The position numbers were made by a program, and so were the translations under genes. A stretch of 64,000 nt of DNA. Source: Enterobacter sp. Bisph1. GTDB taxonomy: Bacteria > Pseudomonadota > Gammaproteobacteria > Enterobacterales > Enterobacteriaceae. Positions 54,832 through 64,000 of this stretch are shown piece by piece (the first letter of the stretch is position 1; every line of letters starts with the position of its first letter). The DNA is taken from contig NZ_JXAG01000035.1 in the NCBI RefSeq assembly GCF_000814905.1, forward strand, positions 124,001 to 188,000, written 5' to 3'. Under the pieces are notes generated by a model. It worked only from the letters and a program-made list of their open reading frames with translations. It was not told the origin of the DNA and ran no database searches.

Positions 54832-56427
54832 ATGCAGACGGTTCAGCGAATCATCAAAAGTTACCGACGGCGGCGCGTTATTGTCTGCGCGCTGGTTGCG
54901 CTTTTCGTCTTTGTTTTAACCCTCATTTTTCGCTTTATTTCGGAGCGCAATTTAAATCACCATCGCGTCTCGGCATTCACTCACCACGCGGTTTATACCC
55001 TCGAGCGATTAATGTTGCCGCTGGTAGCCGCCCGTAATGAGCTGATGCCGCTGGTTGGCACCCCCTGCAACGATATTCATCCGCAGCTGCGCGAGCTGGC
55101 GGCCAGCCTGCAAACGGTGCGATCGATCGCCCTGATTCGGAGCGGTACGCTTTACTGCTCCAGCATTTTTGGTCAGCGCGACGTGCCTATCCACCAGCTT
55201 CATCCTGATCTGCCCGTCAGTGTGCCCATCATGATGCTAACCACCGATCAGTCGCTGTTAAAAAATCGCCCGATTTTAATTATGTGGTCTCCCACTCAGG
55301 ACGACGGACGAAGCGGCGTAATGATTGCAGTGAATATCGAATTGCTGAGTAACTTAATGCTGGAGCCCCAGGTACCATTAATCACCAGCGTCAGCCTGAG
55401 CGTACACGGCAAACATCTGGTGGAGGGCAAAGGGGTGATCGACAGTTTACCGCCGTTGGCGAATGAAAAGCGCTATCAGCGTACCTCCACGCTCTTCCCT
55501 TTTACCATTAGTGTAACCGGACCCGGTGCTTCGCGGCTGGCGTTACAGCACCTGCCTTCGCAGCTACCGTTAGCGTTGATGTTGGGGTTACTGAGCGGTG
55601 TGATTGCCTGGTTTGCTACCGCCAGCCGCATGAGTTTCTCCAGAGAGATCAATCTTGGCCTTAACGGACACGAGTTTGAGCTTTTTTGCCAGCCGCTGCT
55701 GAATGCGCATAGCCGAGAATGTGTTGGGGTAGAAATTTTATTGCGCTGGTTTAATCCCCGTCAGGGATGGATTTCCCCGGAGGTCTTTATTCCTATCGCC
55801 GAAGAGCAACATTTGATTGCCCCGCTAACGCGCTATGTAGTGAATGAAACCCAGCGGCAATTGTCGCTCTTCCCTAATGACCCTGACTTTCATATTGGTA
55901 TGAATGCCGCACCCAGCCATCTGCGCCACGGTGAGTTGCTCAACGATCTCACCCAACTGTGGTTTAACAAACATCCGACCCAGCAGTTAACCATTGAGCT
56001 TACGGAACGCGATGCGCTGCAGGATGTTGAGGCGGCAATGGTGCACGAGCTGCGTCGCAAAGGGGCAAAAATAGCGATTGATGATTTCGGCACCGGCAAC
56101 AGTTCCCTTTCCTGGCTGGAGAAACTGCACCCGGACATCTTAAAAATTGATAAATCCTTTACCGGGGCGATTGGCACGGATGCAGTGAACTCAACGGTAA
56201 CGGATATGATCATTGCCCTTGGGAAACGGTTAAATATTGAACTGGTAGCAGAAGGGGTCGAGACTACCCAGCAGGCGCACTATTTGCGTCAGCAAGGGGT
56301 ACAGACGCTGCAGGGATATCTTTTCGCCGCGCCGATGCCGGTGAAGGATTTCCCGGCATGGCTGGCGGGGAGGACCTCCCCGCCGTCTGAAAGACATAAC
56401 GAACATGTTGCGCCGTTAATGCCGTAA
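54832..56427 (+). CDS. pdeD: PdeD (YoaD), CSS-motif c-di-GMP phosphodiesterase
   Basis: 531 residues: membrane helix near 18-38 (VIVCALVALFVFVLTLIF), a periplasmic CSS domain (SGTLYCSSIFG with the partner Cys in TPCNDIHPQ), a second helix near 245-262, then a cytoplasmic EAL domain. The catalytic signature is divergent but present: VGVEILLRW, NAAPSHL, IELTERDAL, IDDFGTGNSSLSWL, LKIDKSF and VAEGVETTQQ. It hydrolyses c-di-GMP; redox state of the CSS cysteines controls this class. Convergent with yoaE. Confidence 0.95.
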   Translation: MQTVQRIIKSYRRRRVIVCALVALFVFVLTLIFRFISERNLNHHRVSAFTHHAVYTLERLMLPLVAARNELMPLVGTPCNDIHPQLRELAASLQTVRSIALIRSGTLYCSSIFGQRDVPIHQLHPDLPVSVPIMMLTTDQSLLKNRPILIMWSPTQDDGRSGVMIAVNIELLSNLMLEPQVPLITSVSLSVHGKHLVEGKGVIDSLPPLANEKRYQRTSTLFPFTISVTGPGASRLALQHLPSQLPLALMLGLLSGVIAWFATASRMSFSREINLGLNGHEFELFCQPLLNAHSRECVGVEILLRWFNPRQGWISPEVFIPIAEEQHLIAPLTRYVVNETQRQLSLFPNDPDFHIGMNAAPSHLRHGELLNDLTQLWFNKHPTQQLTIELTERDALQDVEAAMVHELRRKGAKIAIDDFGTGNSSLSWLEKLHPDILKIDKSFTGAIGTDAVNSTVTDMIIALGKRLNIELVAEGVETTQQAHYLRQQGVQTLQGYLFAAPMPVKDFPAWLAGRTSPPSERHNEHVAPLMP

Positions 56428-56433
56428 CAATGC

Positions 56434-57993
56434 TTACTCTTCTTCGTCGTAGGCAGGCTGCTCTTTAACAATACGCACCAGATCGACACGGTAATCGTTG
56501 GCTTCGACAACGGTGATATGCAACGGTGCCATTTCGAAGGTTTCCCCCACCGGCGGGATTTGCCCTTTCACCGCGATAACCAAACCCGCAACGGTCGCGA
56601 TATCGTCATCTTCATTGAGCAGGCGATCAAGGCCCAGTGTGTGTTGCAACGCGTGCAGGTCGGCGTTGCCTTTGACCAGCCAGCCGTCACCATCAGCAAT
56701 GATTTCCGGCGTTTCATCTGCATCCGGGAATTCGCCGGCAATCGCTTCCAGCACATCCAGCGGTGTCACCAGGCCTTGTACGACACCAAATTCATTAGTG
56801 ACGATGACAAAGCTTCCGCGCGCACGGCGCAGTACGGCCAACAGTTTTATCGGGTCGAGGGTTTCCGGCACGATAATCGCCGGCGTGGTCGATGCGATCG
56901 CCGCCACATCGACGCCCTCTTCCAGCGCCACAAGGATCTCTTTAGCGCGAACGATGCCGATAATCTCATCCAGTTCACCACGACAAACGGGGAACAAGCT
57001 GTGGGGTGAAGACAACAGCTGCGCGCGAATCTGGTCTACACTCAGGTTGGCATCCACCCAACTGATATCTCCGCGCGGCGTCATAATGCTGCGCAACGAG
57101 CGGGAGGCCAGGGTTAATACGCCGTTGATCATATACCGCTCTTCATCGGCAAACGCCCCTTCCGGCACCGGAACCGGCGCCTGGCTGTCGGCTTCTATCT
57201 GCGGGTTTGACTGACGGCGGTTGCCCATCAGACGCAAAATGGCGTCGGCGGTACGCGCACGCAGCGGCAGATGCGACTGATGACGAATAAAGTTTCGCCG
57301 CGCAAGCTGGTTGAAAAACTCGATGATGATAGAGAAGCCAATTGCCGCGTACAGGTAGCCTTTCGGAATATGGAAGCCGAAACCTTCCGCGACCAGGCTT
57401 AGACCTATCATCAGCAGGAAGCTCAGACAGAGCACGACGACCGTCGGATGCATGTTTACGAAACGCGTTAACGGTTTTGAGGCCAGCAGCATCATCGCCA
57501 TCGCAATAATGACCGCCGCCATCATTACCGGCAGATGGTTAACCATGCCGACGGCGGTGATCACCGCATCCAGGGAGAAGACGGCATCAAGAATCACGAT
57601 TTGCGTCACAACCACCCAGAAGCTGGCGTAACCTTTGCCATGCCCGCCGTCATGCTCGCGGTTCTCGAGCCGTTCATGCAACTCCGTCGTCGCTTTAAAC
57701 AGCAGAAACACACCGCCAAACAACATGATCAAATCACGTCCGGAGAAGGTTAAATCCCAGACGGAAAAAAGCGGTTTTGTCAGCGTGACCATCCACGAAA
57801 TAAGCGACAACAGACCCAGGCGCATAACCAACGCCAGCGACAGGCCAATCAGGCGCGCTTTATCACGTTGTTTAGGCGGTAGTTTGTCGGCGAGGATGGC
57901 AATAAATACCAGGTTATCGATACCGAGAACGATTTCCAGAACGATAAGGGTCAATAAGCCAGCCCAAATCGAGGGATCCATTAAGAATTCCAT
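56434..57993 (-). CDS. yoaE: YoaE, TerC-like membrane protein with CBS and CorC domains
   Basis: 519 residues. Seven or so membrane segments of the TerC family ([51 protein letters not shown]) are followed by a tandem CBS pair ([61 protein letters not shown]) and a C-terminal CorC/HlyC domain. TerC members have been linked to metal handling, including Mn2+ export; the E. coli protein's exact role is not settled. Confidence 0.95.
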   Translation of the reverse strand: MEFLMDPSIWAGLLTLIVLEIVLGIDNLVFIAILADKLPPKQRDKARLIGLSLALVMRLGLLSLISWMVTLTKPLFSVWDLTFSGRDLIMLFGGVFLLFKATTELHERLENREHDGGHGKGYASFWVVVTQIVILDAVFSLDAVITAVGMVNHLPVMMAAVIIAMAMMLLASKPLTRFVNMHPTVVVLCLSFLLMIGLSLVAEGFGFHIPKGYLYAAIGFSIIIEFFNQLARRNFIRHQSHLPLRARTADAILRLMGNRRQSNPQIEADSQAPVPVPEGAFADEERYMINGVLTLASRSLRSIMTPRGDISWVDANLSVDQIRAQLLSSPHSLFPVCRGELDEIIGIVRAKEILVALEEGVDVAAIASTTPAIIVPETLDPIKLLAVLRRARGSFVIVTNEFGVVQGLVTPLDVLEAIAGEFPDADETPEIIADGDGWLVKGNADLHALQHTLGLDRLLNEDDDIATVAGLVIAVKGQIPPVGETFEMAPLHITVVEANDYRVDLVRIVKEQPAYDEEE

Positions 57994-58457
57994 ACCTGGC
58001 TCCTTAACAGCGCTGGATTATTCGTCGCACTGATGCGTGCAGGTATGACAGTAAACATCGTTAGGAAATGGCGGGTAACGCCGAAACAGGTGGCACGAAG
58101 TGGCCAGTAGGCGAATTGACGTCGGTGACGGTCCATACGGTGGGCTGCTGCCCTGTACTCCTGACTAATTAAACGGAGGATAAACATATCAGAGAGAGTT
58201 TGGCGTTTGCAAAGATTTACCGGAATTTGCAAATTTAAAGGATATTTTGCGCTCCGAAATTTCATTGCAATGAAACCTAAATAACGGATGTTCATCACAT
58301 AAAATATTTTTTCACTATCTAAAATAATTCACGCTAGTTATAGGCTTTTGCTTCAAACCCTTATCTGAATCGATTCGGTTTGCCGTTACCGTAACCGGGA
58401 CAGATTCACAATACATCAGTTACTGGTGTGTTAACGACAAGAAGAAGGAGGTAGCAA
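57994..58457. other. yoaE-manX divergent promoter region
   Basis: 464 bases with no gene. A candidate Mlc-type operator is at 58244-58260. The ribosome site of manX (AAGGAGGT) precedes its GTG start at 58458. A TCACAT half-site near 58294-58299 could belong to a CRP site, but no full match is visible. In E. coli the manXYZ promoter is activated by CRP and repressed by Mlc. Confidence 0.6.
58244..58260 (+). promoter_or_regulatory. Candidate Mlc/NagC-type operator of manXYZ
   Basis: ATTTTGCGCTCCGAAAT is an imperfect palindrome of the AT-rich half-site type (ATTT-N9-AAAT) recognised by the Mlc/NagC family. It sits about 200 bases before the manX start, in the region where the promoter is expected. 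Confidence 0.45.
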
Positions 58458-59420
58458 GTGACCATTGCTATTGTTATAGGCACACATGGTTGGGCTGCGG
58501 AACAGTTGCTCAAAACCGCCGAGATGCTGCTGGGCGAGCAGGAGAACGTCGGTTGGATTGACTTTGTTCCTGGTGAAAATGCGGAAACGTTAATCGAAAA
58601 GTACAACGCGCAGTTAGCAAAACTGGAGACCAGTCAAGGCGTGCTGTTTCTCGTTGATACATGGGGCGGCAGCCCGTTTAACGCTGCCAGCCGCATTGTC
58701 GTCGATAAAGAGCATTATGAAGTGATCGCTGGCGTTAATATTCCGATGTTGGTGGAAACGTTGATGGCGCGGGATGACAACCCGACCTTCGACGAACTGG
58801 TGGCGCTGGCGGTAGAGACCGGACGTGAAGGTGTCAAAGCACTGAAAGCGCAACCGGTTGAAAAACCCGCTCCAGCGCCAGTCGCGCCTAAAGCGGCGAC
58901 CCCCGTTAAACCGATGGGGCCAAATGACTATATGGTTATCGGCCTTGCGCGTATCGACGATCGTTTGATCCATGGTCAGGTCGCCACCCGCTGGACCAAA
59001 GAGACCAATGTCACGCGCATTATTGTGGTCAGCGACGAAGTGGCAGCAGACACCGTACGCAAAACGCTGCTCACCCAGGTTGCGCCTCCGGGCGTGACGG
59101 CGCATGTCGTTGATGTCGCCAAAATGGTGCGGGTTTATAACAACCCTAAATATGCCGGTGAGCGCGTTATGCTGTTATTCACCAATCCGACAGATGTCCT
59201 GCGCGTCGTTGAGGAAGGCGTGAAAATCACCTCCGTCAACGTCGGCGGTATGGCTTTCCGTCAGGGTAAAATCCAGGTGAACAATGCCGTTTCGGTGGAT
59301 GAGAATGATATCGCCGCGTTCAAAAAGTTGAACGAACGCAATATTGAGTTAGAAGTGCGTAAAGTTTCAAACGATCCGAGACTGAAAATGATGGATTTAA
59401 TCAGCAAAGTGGCGAAATAA
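58458..59420 (+). CDS. manX: ManX, mannose PTS EIIAB
   Basis: 320 residues from a GTG start behind AAGGAGGT. The EIIA domain has the phospho-His10 (IVIGTHGWAAE). An Ala/Pro linker (PVEKPAPAPVAPKAATPVKP) joins it to the EIIB domain, where LARIDDRLIHGQVATRW carries the second phospho-His. It passes phosphate from HPr to the incoming sugar. First gene of manXYZ, a transcript targeted by the SgrS small RNA in E. coli. Confidence 0.97.
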   Translation: MTIAIVIGTHGWAAEQLLKTAEMLLGEQENVGWIDFVPGENAETLIEKYNAQLAKLETSQGVLFLVDTWGGSPFNAASRIVVDKEHYEVIAGVNIPMLVETLMARDDNPTFDELVALAVETGREGVKALKAQPVEKPAPAPVAPKAATPVKPMGPNDYMVIGLARIDDRLIHGQVATRWTKETNVTRIIVVSDEVAADTVRKTLLTQVAPPGVTAHVVDVAKMVRVYNNPKYAGERVMLLFTNPTDVLRVVEEGVKITSVNVGGMAFRQGKIQVNNAVSVDENDIAAFKKLNERNIELEVRKVSNDPRLKMMDLISKVAK

Positions 59421-59483
59421 CCGCGGCGGCCTGATTGACTCAGTTTTCACACTTACGTCTGATTTAGCTATAGGAGAAGTACA

Positions 59484-60281
59484 ATGGAGATTACCACTCT
59501 TCAGATTGTGCTGGTGTTCATCGTCGCGTGTATCGCCGGTATGGGATCGATACTCGATGAATTCCAGTTCCACCGTCCGTTGGTGGCATGTACGCTGGTG
59601 GGCATCGTTCTGGGTGATATGAAAACCGGTATTATTATCGGTGGTACGCTGGAAATGATTGCGCTTGGCTGGATGAACATCGGTGCGGCAGTTGCGCCTG
59701 ATGCGGCGCTGGCGTCAATTATCTCGACCATTCTGGTTGTTGGCGGCCATCAAAGTGTCGGAGCCGGTATCGCGCTGGCGATTCCGCTGGCGGCGGCAGG
59801 CCAGGTGCTGACCATTATCGTGCGTACCATTACCGTGGGCTTCCAGCACGCAGCGGATAAGGCGGCTGAAAACGGCAACCTGACGGCGATCTCCTGGATC
59901 CACGTCTCTTCCCTGCTGCTGCAGGCGATGCGTGTCGCCATTCCGGCGGTGATTGTTGCCATCTCTGTAGGGACCAGTGAAGTACAGAACATGCTGAACG
60001 CCATTCCTGAAGTGGTGACCAGCGGTCTGAATATCGCCGGTGGCATGATCGTGGTGGTCGGTTATGCGATGGTCATTAATATGATGCGCGCCGGATATCT
60101 GATGCCGTTTTTCTACCTCGGCTTCGTCACGGCAGCGTTCACCAACTTCAACCTCGTTGCGCTGGGTGTTATCGGTACGGTGATGGCTATCCTCTATATC
60201 CAGCTGAGTCCGAAATACAACCGTTCCGCAGGCGGCGCTGCACCTGCTGCTGCCAACGATCTTGATAACGAACTGGATTAA
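59484..60281 (+). CDS. manY: ManY, mannose PTS EIIC
   Basis: 265 residues, membrane permease subunit of the mannose family. Visible conserved segments are IAGMGSILDEFQFHRPLVACTLVGIVLGD, TLEMIALGWMNIGAAVAPDAALAS and GAGIALAIPLAAAGQ. With ManZ it forms the transport channel for mannose, glucose, glucosamine and N-acetylglucosamine; the same complex is a receptor for several bacteriocins and for lambda DNA entry. Confidence 0.97.
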   Translation: MEITTLQIVLVFIVACIAGMGSILDEFQFHRPLVACTLVGIVLGDMKTGIIIGGTLEMIALGWMNIGAAVAPDAALASIISTILVVGGHQSVGAGIALAIPLAAAGQVLTIIVRTITVGFQHAADKAAENGNLTAISWIHVSSLLLQAMRVAIPAVIVAISVGTSEVQNMLNAIPEVVTSGLNIAGGMIVVVGYAMVINMMRAGYLMPFFYLGFVTAAFTNFNLVALGVIGTVMAILYIQLSPKYNRSAGGAAPAAANDLDNELD

Positions 60282-60293
60282 CAGGTGAACGAC

Positions 60294-61145
60294 ATGGTTG
60301 ATATGACTAAAACTGCGACTGAGAAAAAACTCACCCAGAGCGACATTCGTGGCGTGTTCCTGCGTTCAAACCTGTTCCAGGGATCGTGGAACTTCGAACG
60401 TATGCAGGCGTTGGGTTTCTGCTTCTCGATGGTGCCGGCGATTAGACGCCTGTATCCGGAAAACAACGAAGCACGCCGCCAGGCGATTAAACGTCATCTG
60501 GAATTCTTTAATACCCATCCTTATGTTGCCGCGCCTGTGCTGGGCGTGACGCTGGCGATGGAAGAGCAGCGCGCCAATGGTGCTGAGATCGACGATGCGG
60601 CGATTAACGGTATCAAAGTCGGTTTGATGGGGCCTCTTGCGGGCGTCGGCGACCCGATCTTCTGGGGTACGGTGCGTCCGGTATTTGCGGCCCTCGGTGC
60701 CGGGATCGCCATGAGCGGTAGCCTGCTCGGGCCATTACTGTTCTTCGTTCTGTTTAACCTGGTCCGTCTGGCGACCCGCTATTACGGCGTGGCTTACGGC
60801 TACCGTAAAGGTATCGACATTGTTAAGGATATGGGCGGCGGCTTCCTGCAGAAACTGACCGAGGGAGCATCCATTCTCGGCCTGTTTGTAATGGGGGCAC
60901 TGGTTAACAAGTGGACACACGTCAATATCCCCCTTGTGGTATCCGAAATTACCGACCAAACCGGTAAAACCACCGTTACCACCGTACAAACCATCCTCGA
61001 TCAATTAATGCCAGGCCTTGTGCCGCTGCTGCTTACGTTTGCCTGTATGTGGCTGCTGCGCAGGAAAGTGAACCCCTTGTGGATTATCGTTGGCTTCTTT
61101 GTCATCGGCATTGTTGGTTACGCGATTGGTCTGCTGGGTCTTTAA
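60294..61145 (+). CDS. manZ: ManZ, mannose PTS EIID
   Basis: From the ATG behind AGGTGA (60294) the protein has 283 residues, as in E. coli; an in-frame GTG nine bases earlier lies in that ribosome site. Conserved EIID blocks include RGVFLRSNLFQGSWNFERMQALGFCFSM and VGLMGPLAGVGDPIFWGTVRP. It completes the permease with ManY. A very stable terminator follows. Confidence 0.97.
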   Translation: MVDMTKTATEKKLTQSDIRGVFLRSNLFQGSWNFERMQALGFCFSMVPAIRRLYPENNEARRQAIKRHLEFFNTHPYVAAPVLGVTLAMEEQRANGAEIDDAAINGIKVGLMGPLAGVGDPIFWGTVRPVFAALGAGIAMSGSLLGPLLFFVLFNLVRLATRYYGVAYGYRKGIDIVKDMGGGFLQKLTEGASILGLFVMGALVNKWTHVNIPLVVSEITDQTGKTTVTTVQTILDQLMPGLVPLLLTFACMWLLRRKVNPLWIIVGFFVIGIVGYAIGLLGL

Positions 61146-61158
61146 TTAATGCTGTCAT

Positions 61159-61186
61159 AACCGGGGGCCTGCCCCCGGTTTTTTTA
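61159..61186 (+). terminator. Terminator after manZ
   Basis: CCGGGGGC, CT, GCCCCCGG followed by eight T. It overlaps the start of the yobD leader. Confidence 0.92.
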
Positions 61187-61200
61187 TATAAGGAGCCACA

Positions 61201-61659
61201 ATGACGATGACAGATATCGTCTTAGGACTGTTTATCGCCGCCCTGCTGGCGTTTGCCCTCTACGATGAGTTCATTATGCCGCGCCGCCATGGCAAAACGT
61301 TACTGGCGGTTCCCCTGCTGCGCCGGAGCCGTACGGATGGCGCCATTTTTATCGGCCTGCTGGCAATCCTTATCTACAACAATACCACCACCGGCGGTAC
61401 ACCATTAACCATGTGGTTATTATTTACGCTGACATTAATGGGTGTGTATCTTTTCTGGATCCGCGCGCCCAAAATCATCTTTAAGGAACAGGGATTTTTC
61501 TTCGCCAATGTGTGGATCGAATATAAGCGTATTAAAGGGATGAATTTATCGGAAGATGGTGTGCTGGTGATGCAATTAGAACAGCGGCGTCTGCTTGTTC
61601 GTGTGCGAAATATCGACGATCTGGAAAGGATTTATCCTGTTTTACTGAAAACTCAGTAG
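61201..61659 (+). CDS. yobD: YobD, inner membrane protein of DUF986 family
   Basis: 152 residues, the E. coli YobD length. Membrane segments are [32 protein letters not shown] and [19 protein letters not shown]; a soluble C-terminal part ([37 protein letters not shown]) follows. Function unknown. Located between manZ and mntP as in E. coli. Confidence 0.93.
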   Translation: MTMTDIVLGLFIAALLAFALYDEFIMPRRHGKTLLAVPLLRRSRTDGAIFIGLLAILIYNNTTTGGTPLTMWLLFTLTLMGVYLFWIRAPKIIFKEQGFFFANVWIEYKRIKGMNLSEDGVLVMQLEQRRLLVRVRNIDDLERIYPVLLKTQ

Positions 61660-61691
61660 TTTAGACTGATTACAAGACGTTCGTTTTCGCA

Positions 61692-61738
61692 CAAAGAATA
61701 AGCGCAATTATAGCCTTTGCTATATTTGCGCCTTTGTA
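61692..61738. repeat. Nested inverted repeat downstream of yobD
   Basis: Outer arms ACAAAG/CTTTGT, middle arms GCGCAA/TTGCGC and inner arms ATAG/CTAT nest around a CCTTTG loop. This makes an extended interrupted hairpin 33 bases after yobD. No T-run follows, so it may be a processed 3' end rather than a standard terminator. Confidence 0.5.
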
Positions 61739-61854
61739 CCTTATATTTCTTAACGTAATCTTTACCGTTAAATCAAAATGCTAATCGTTATCACCCGCTG
61801 CCTCGCATTATATTTAACGCGTGTTGTTTTATATTCTCAAATTATGTTAATGTG

Positions 61855-62012
61855 CGTCGGTCGTTGGGGAGTAGCCGATTTCCATCTGCAGGAAATGTAC
61901 GTGTCAACATACTCGTTGCAAAACGTGGCGCGTACGGACTGAATCATTCAGTCAGGCGAGACCATAGACACACCAACTGCTGATTACTGGGGGCAGCGGT
62001 GTGTTATATGGA
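61855..62012 (+). ncRNA. yybP-ykoY manganese riboswitch in the mntP leader
   Basis: The leader contains the hallmark elements TCGTTGGGGAGTAGCC at the 5' side and GGCGAGACCATAGACACACC at the 3' side. Helices lie between them, and a downstream GCTGATTACTGGGGGCAGC expression-platform hairpin precedes the mntP ribosome site. In E. coli this riboswitch binds Mn2+ and raises mntP expression. Confidence 0.92.
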
Positions 62013-62033
62013 ATTCCCGGTCAGGACGTACGA

Positions 62034-62600
62034 ATGAACTTATCCGCTACCCTTCTCCTCGCTTTTGGCATGTCCATGGACGCCTTTGCCGCCTCTATCG
62101 GTAAGGGAGCCACATTACACAAACCGAAATTCTCAGAAGCGCTGCGCACCGGACTTATCTTTGGCGTGATTGAAACGTTGACGCCGCTGATTGGCTGGGG
62201 CCTGGGGCTGTTGGCGACGCAGTTTGTGCTGGAGTGGAATCACTGGATTGCGTTCGTCCTGCTGGTCTTTCTCGGCGGTCGTATGGTTATCGAAGGGGTG
62301 CGCGGCGATGATGGCAGTGAAGGGCAAACGCCTCATCGCCATGGTTTCTGGCTGCTGGTAACCACGGCGATCGCCACCAGCCTGGACGCTATGGCCGTCG
62401 GCGTAGGTCTCGCCTTCCTGCAGGTGAACATAGTGGCTACCGCGCTGGCGATTGGCTGCGCGACGTTAATTATGTCTACAATCGGCATGATGCTTGGGCG
62501 CTTTATTGGCCCTCTGCTTGGCAAGCGCGCAGAAATCCTCGGCGGTGTGGTGCTGATGGGTATCGGCGCGCAGATCCTGTGGAGCCACTTTGCGGGTTAG
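62034..62600 (+). CDS. mntP: MntP, manganese exporter
   Basis: 188 residues from the ATG at 62034, as in E. coli; an upstream in-frame start falls in the riboswitch leader. Six membrane segments have the paired metal-binding motifs [17 protein letters not shown] and [15 protein letters not shown]. It exports excess Mn2+. Controlled by the riboswitch directly upstream. Its stop overlaps the rlmA stop on the opposite strand by four bases. Confidence 0.97.
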   Translation: MNLSATLLLAFGMSMDAFAASIGKGATLHKPKFSEALRTGLIFGVIETLTPLIGWGLGLLATQFVLEWNHWIAFVLLVFLGGRMVIEGVRGDDGSEGQTPHRHGFWLLVTTAIATSLDAMAVGVGLAFLQVNIVATALAIGCATLIMSTIGMMLGRFIGPLLGKRAEILGGVVLMGIGAQILWSHFAG

Positions 62601-63412
62601 CTTTCCCGCGTCAGGGTGTGGAGAGTGAAATCCGTCTGGCAACGGAACTGATCCATTGCGGCTAATTGCTCCCACACTTCCGCTTTGGCGCGCCAGGCAA
62701 AAGGCGTCATCTGCAGTAACGCAACGGCCTCGTGGCCCGTAAGATTCATTTCGTAAGCCAGTGATTGTTGATCCAGCAGACGAAAGCCCTCGATCTCGCC
62801 GCTGTTCTCGCTGTGTAAATGCACCTCATCGTAGATTAATCCCTTTAGTTCCATTAAATGGCGCGGCCCCGGCGATGCAGTGATCACGATACCTTCAGGT
62901 TTTATCACCCGTGCCAGCTCTTGTGCCTTGCAGGGGGCGTAAATACGCACCAGCCCATCAATGGAACCCTCTTCAAACGGCAAGCGATGGCTGGAGGCAA
63001 CGCAAAACATAATGTCCGAATAGCGTTTTGCCGCCGCGCGAATCGCCGCTTTTGACACATCCAGCCCCAGCATTTGCGCACCATGAAGCCGGGCGACGCG
63101 GGCAAATTTCTCAGTGTAATACCCTTCTCCGCAGCCAATATCCAGCACGGCATCGGCTGACGCTGGCAAGCGCGCGTGCAGTATATCGCCGAGAGTATCG
63201 CGCAACGGCTGATAATGACCCGCGTCGAGAAAAGCCCGGCGTGCCTGCATCATCTCTGCGCTGTCGCCTGGATCTTTTGAGCGCTTATGCTGCACCGGTA
63301 AAAGGTTCACATAGCCCTCTTTCGCAATATCAAATTGATGCCGCTGCGTACAGAAAAAGGCATTATCGCGACGGTGCAATGGCGCGTGGCAGAGCGGACA
63401 ACTGAAAGGCAT
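62597..63412 (-). CDS. rlmA: RlmA, 23S rRNA (guanine-745-N1) methyltransferase
   Basis: 271 residues with an N-terminal zinc site ([24 protein letters not shown]: Cys5, Cys8, Cys21, His25) and a class I SAM domain ([35 protein letters not shown]). It methylates G745 in helix 35 of 23S rRNA. Convergent with mntP. Confidence 0.96.
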   Translation of the reverse strand: MPFSCPLCHAPLHRRDNAFFCTQRHQFDIAKEGYVNLLPVQHKRSKDPGDSAEMMQARRAFLDAGHYQPLRDTLGDILHARLPASADAVLDIGCGEGYYTEKFARVARLHGAQMLGLDVSKAAIRAAAKRYSDIMFCVASSHRLPFEEGSIDGLVRIYAPCKAQELARVIKPEGIVITASPGPRHLMELKGLIYDEVHLHSENSGEIEGFRLLDQQSLAYEMNLTGHEAVALLQMTPFAWRAKAEVWEQLAAMDQFRCQTDFTLHTLTRES

Positions 63413-63474
63413 AAAGACTCCGGGGCGTTCTTAAAGGGCGAGAGTTTACCGCTATTTGTTACACCGTGGAAATT

Positions 63475-63504
63475 AAAAAGCCCCGCACGATGGCGAGGCT
63501 TTAT
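63475..63504 (-). terminator. Terminator after cspC
   Basis: AAAGCCCCGC, six bases, GCGAGGCTTT with one mismatch, followed on the minus strand by TTTTTAATTT, about 50 bases beyond the cspC stop. Confidence 0.8.
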
Positions 63505-63552
63505 GTCTGACATTGATGCGCTATAGGCGCTTCAAGTTCAAGGGTATCGAAA

Positions 63553-63762
63553 TCAGATAGCAGTTACGTTAACTGCAGCTGGGCCTTTCTGGCCGTCCTG
63601 AATTTCAAACTCAACGTTCTGGCCTTCGGCCAGAGTTTTGAAGCCGTTACCCTGGATTGCAGAGAAGTGTACGAATACATCTTTGCTGCCGTCAGCCGGA
63701 GTAATGAAACCAAAACCTTTAGACTCGTTGAACCACTTAACTTGACCTTTAATCTTTGCCAT
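63553..63762 (-). CDS. cspC: CspC, cold-shock-like RNA chaperone
   Basis: 69 residues identical in pattern to E. coli CspC. The RNP1 motif KGFGFI and RNP2 motif VFVHF lie in [22 protein letters not shown] and [12 protein letters not shown]. CspC is expressed at 37 degrees and stabilises messages including rpoS. The AAGGAATTTT ribosome site lies in the end of the yobF frame. Confidence 0.97.
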
Positions 63763-63916
63763 TTGCAAAATTCCTTAATGTATATACTTCGCCCGCAGGC
63801 ATTGACTGAGAAAACTGAGACATTACTGCTTGAGGCACTAATATAAGGTTCGGCAGAGAAGCTGTATTCAACGAAACGTGTTTACTCAGGACTTCTTTAC
63901 TGATAATGCCACACAT
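63749..63916 (-). pseudogene. yobF: yobF, probably frameshifted small stress protein gene
   Basis: The frame starting MCGIISKEVLSKHV matches the beginning of E. coli YobF for 14 codons. It then leaves the family: after codon 14 the conserved sequence (VEYSFSAEPYISASSSNVSVF) continues in another frame, consistent with one base lost near 63872-63880 beside an AAA run. A second single-base shift is needed to reach the CLRAK ending and its stop just before cspC. The uninterrupted frame runs 55 codons and overlaps the cspC start by 14 bases. Either the gene is decaying or the read has indel errors. Confidence 0.6.
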
Positions 63917-64000
63917 AAACAGAACTGTACCTCGATTGACCCACAAATGAGTTATCACATAATACGTAAATTATGGCAAGCCATTTTTAAACGTGTCTGG

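Noticed and set aside
1-64000. CRISPR arrays, insertion sequences, tRNA or rRNA genes, attachment sites
   Set aside because: No spaced direct repeats, transposase-like frames, tRNA-like or rRNA segments were seen; the only tandem repeat lies inside treA.

Overview
This window is chromosomal DNA of an Enterobacteriaceae member, best described as Enterobacter/Kosakonia-like. From about 24 kb to the right end, gene content and order closely follow the E. coli treA-ymgE-ycgR-emtA-ldcA-cvrA-dadX-dadA-ycgB-fadR-dsbB ... ycgN-ycgM-ycgL-minCDE stretch and then the rnd-fadD-yeaY-tsaB-yoaA-yoaB-yoaH-pabB-nudL-sdaA-pdeD-yoaE-manXYZ-yobD-mntP-rlmA-cspC stretch. Protein lengths and start codons match the E. 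coli genes almost everywhere. The species call is an inference; no rRNA, tRNA or species marker is present.

Bases 1-23365 are one leftward type VI secretion (T6SS) cluster, cut by the left window edge inside tssG. In transcription order it holds an SH3-like lipoprotein, tssJ, tssK, tssL (with OmpA domain), tssM, tagF, tssA, tssB, tssC, a tai4-tae4 immunity/effector pair, hcp, a second effector module (peptidoglycan-binding plus lysozyme-like protein followed by two LprI/DUF1311 periplasmic proteins), an FHA protein, a PP2C phosphatase, an unknown exported protein, tagJ/impE, tssE, tssF and tssG. Baseplate, membrane complex, sheath and tube genes are all present. ClpV, VgrG, PAAR and the PpkA kinase are not in the window and may lie beyond its left end.

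An unusually AT-rich gap of almost 1 kb separates the T6SS from treA, whose protein carries a long Q/P/T repeat tail. Next come the c-di-GMP flagellar brake ycgR with a textbook sigma-28 promoter, cell-wall genes emtA and ldcA, and the D-alanine genes dadAX. Between fadR and dsbB the expected nhaB antiporter gene is absent.

Between dsbB and ycgN, a variable position (umuDC/hlyE in E. coli), sits an AT-rich three-gene operon (37390-40383): a Rossmann NAD(P)-binding protein, a full-length HemN-family radical SAM enzyme with altered active-site positions, and a HemS/ChuS-family haem-handling protein. No haem receptor or transporter accompanies it. This is the strongest candidate for an undescribed system: a soluble, probably anaerobic, haem or porphyrin-modifying pathway.

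The remainder is housekeeping: Min cell-division genes, RNase D, fatty-acid activation (fadD with a FadR operator), tRNA t6A synthesis (tsaB), p-aminobenzoate synthesis, serine deamination, c-di-GMP hydrolysis, the mannose PTS, a manganese exporter behind a yybP-ykoY riboswitch, 23S rRNA methylation and cspC. The yobF gene upstream of cspC appears frameshifted.
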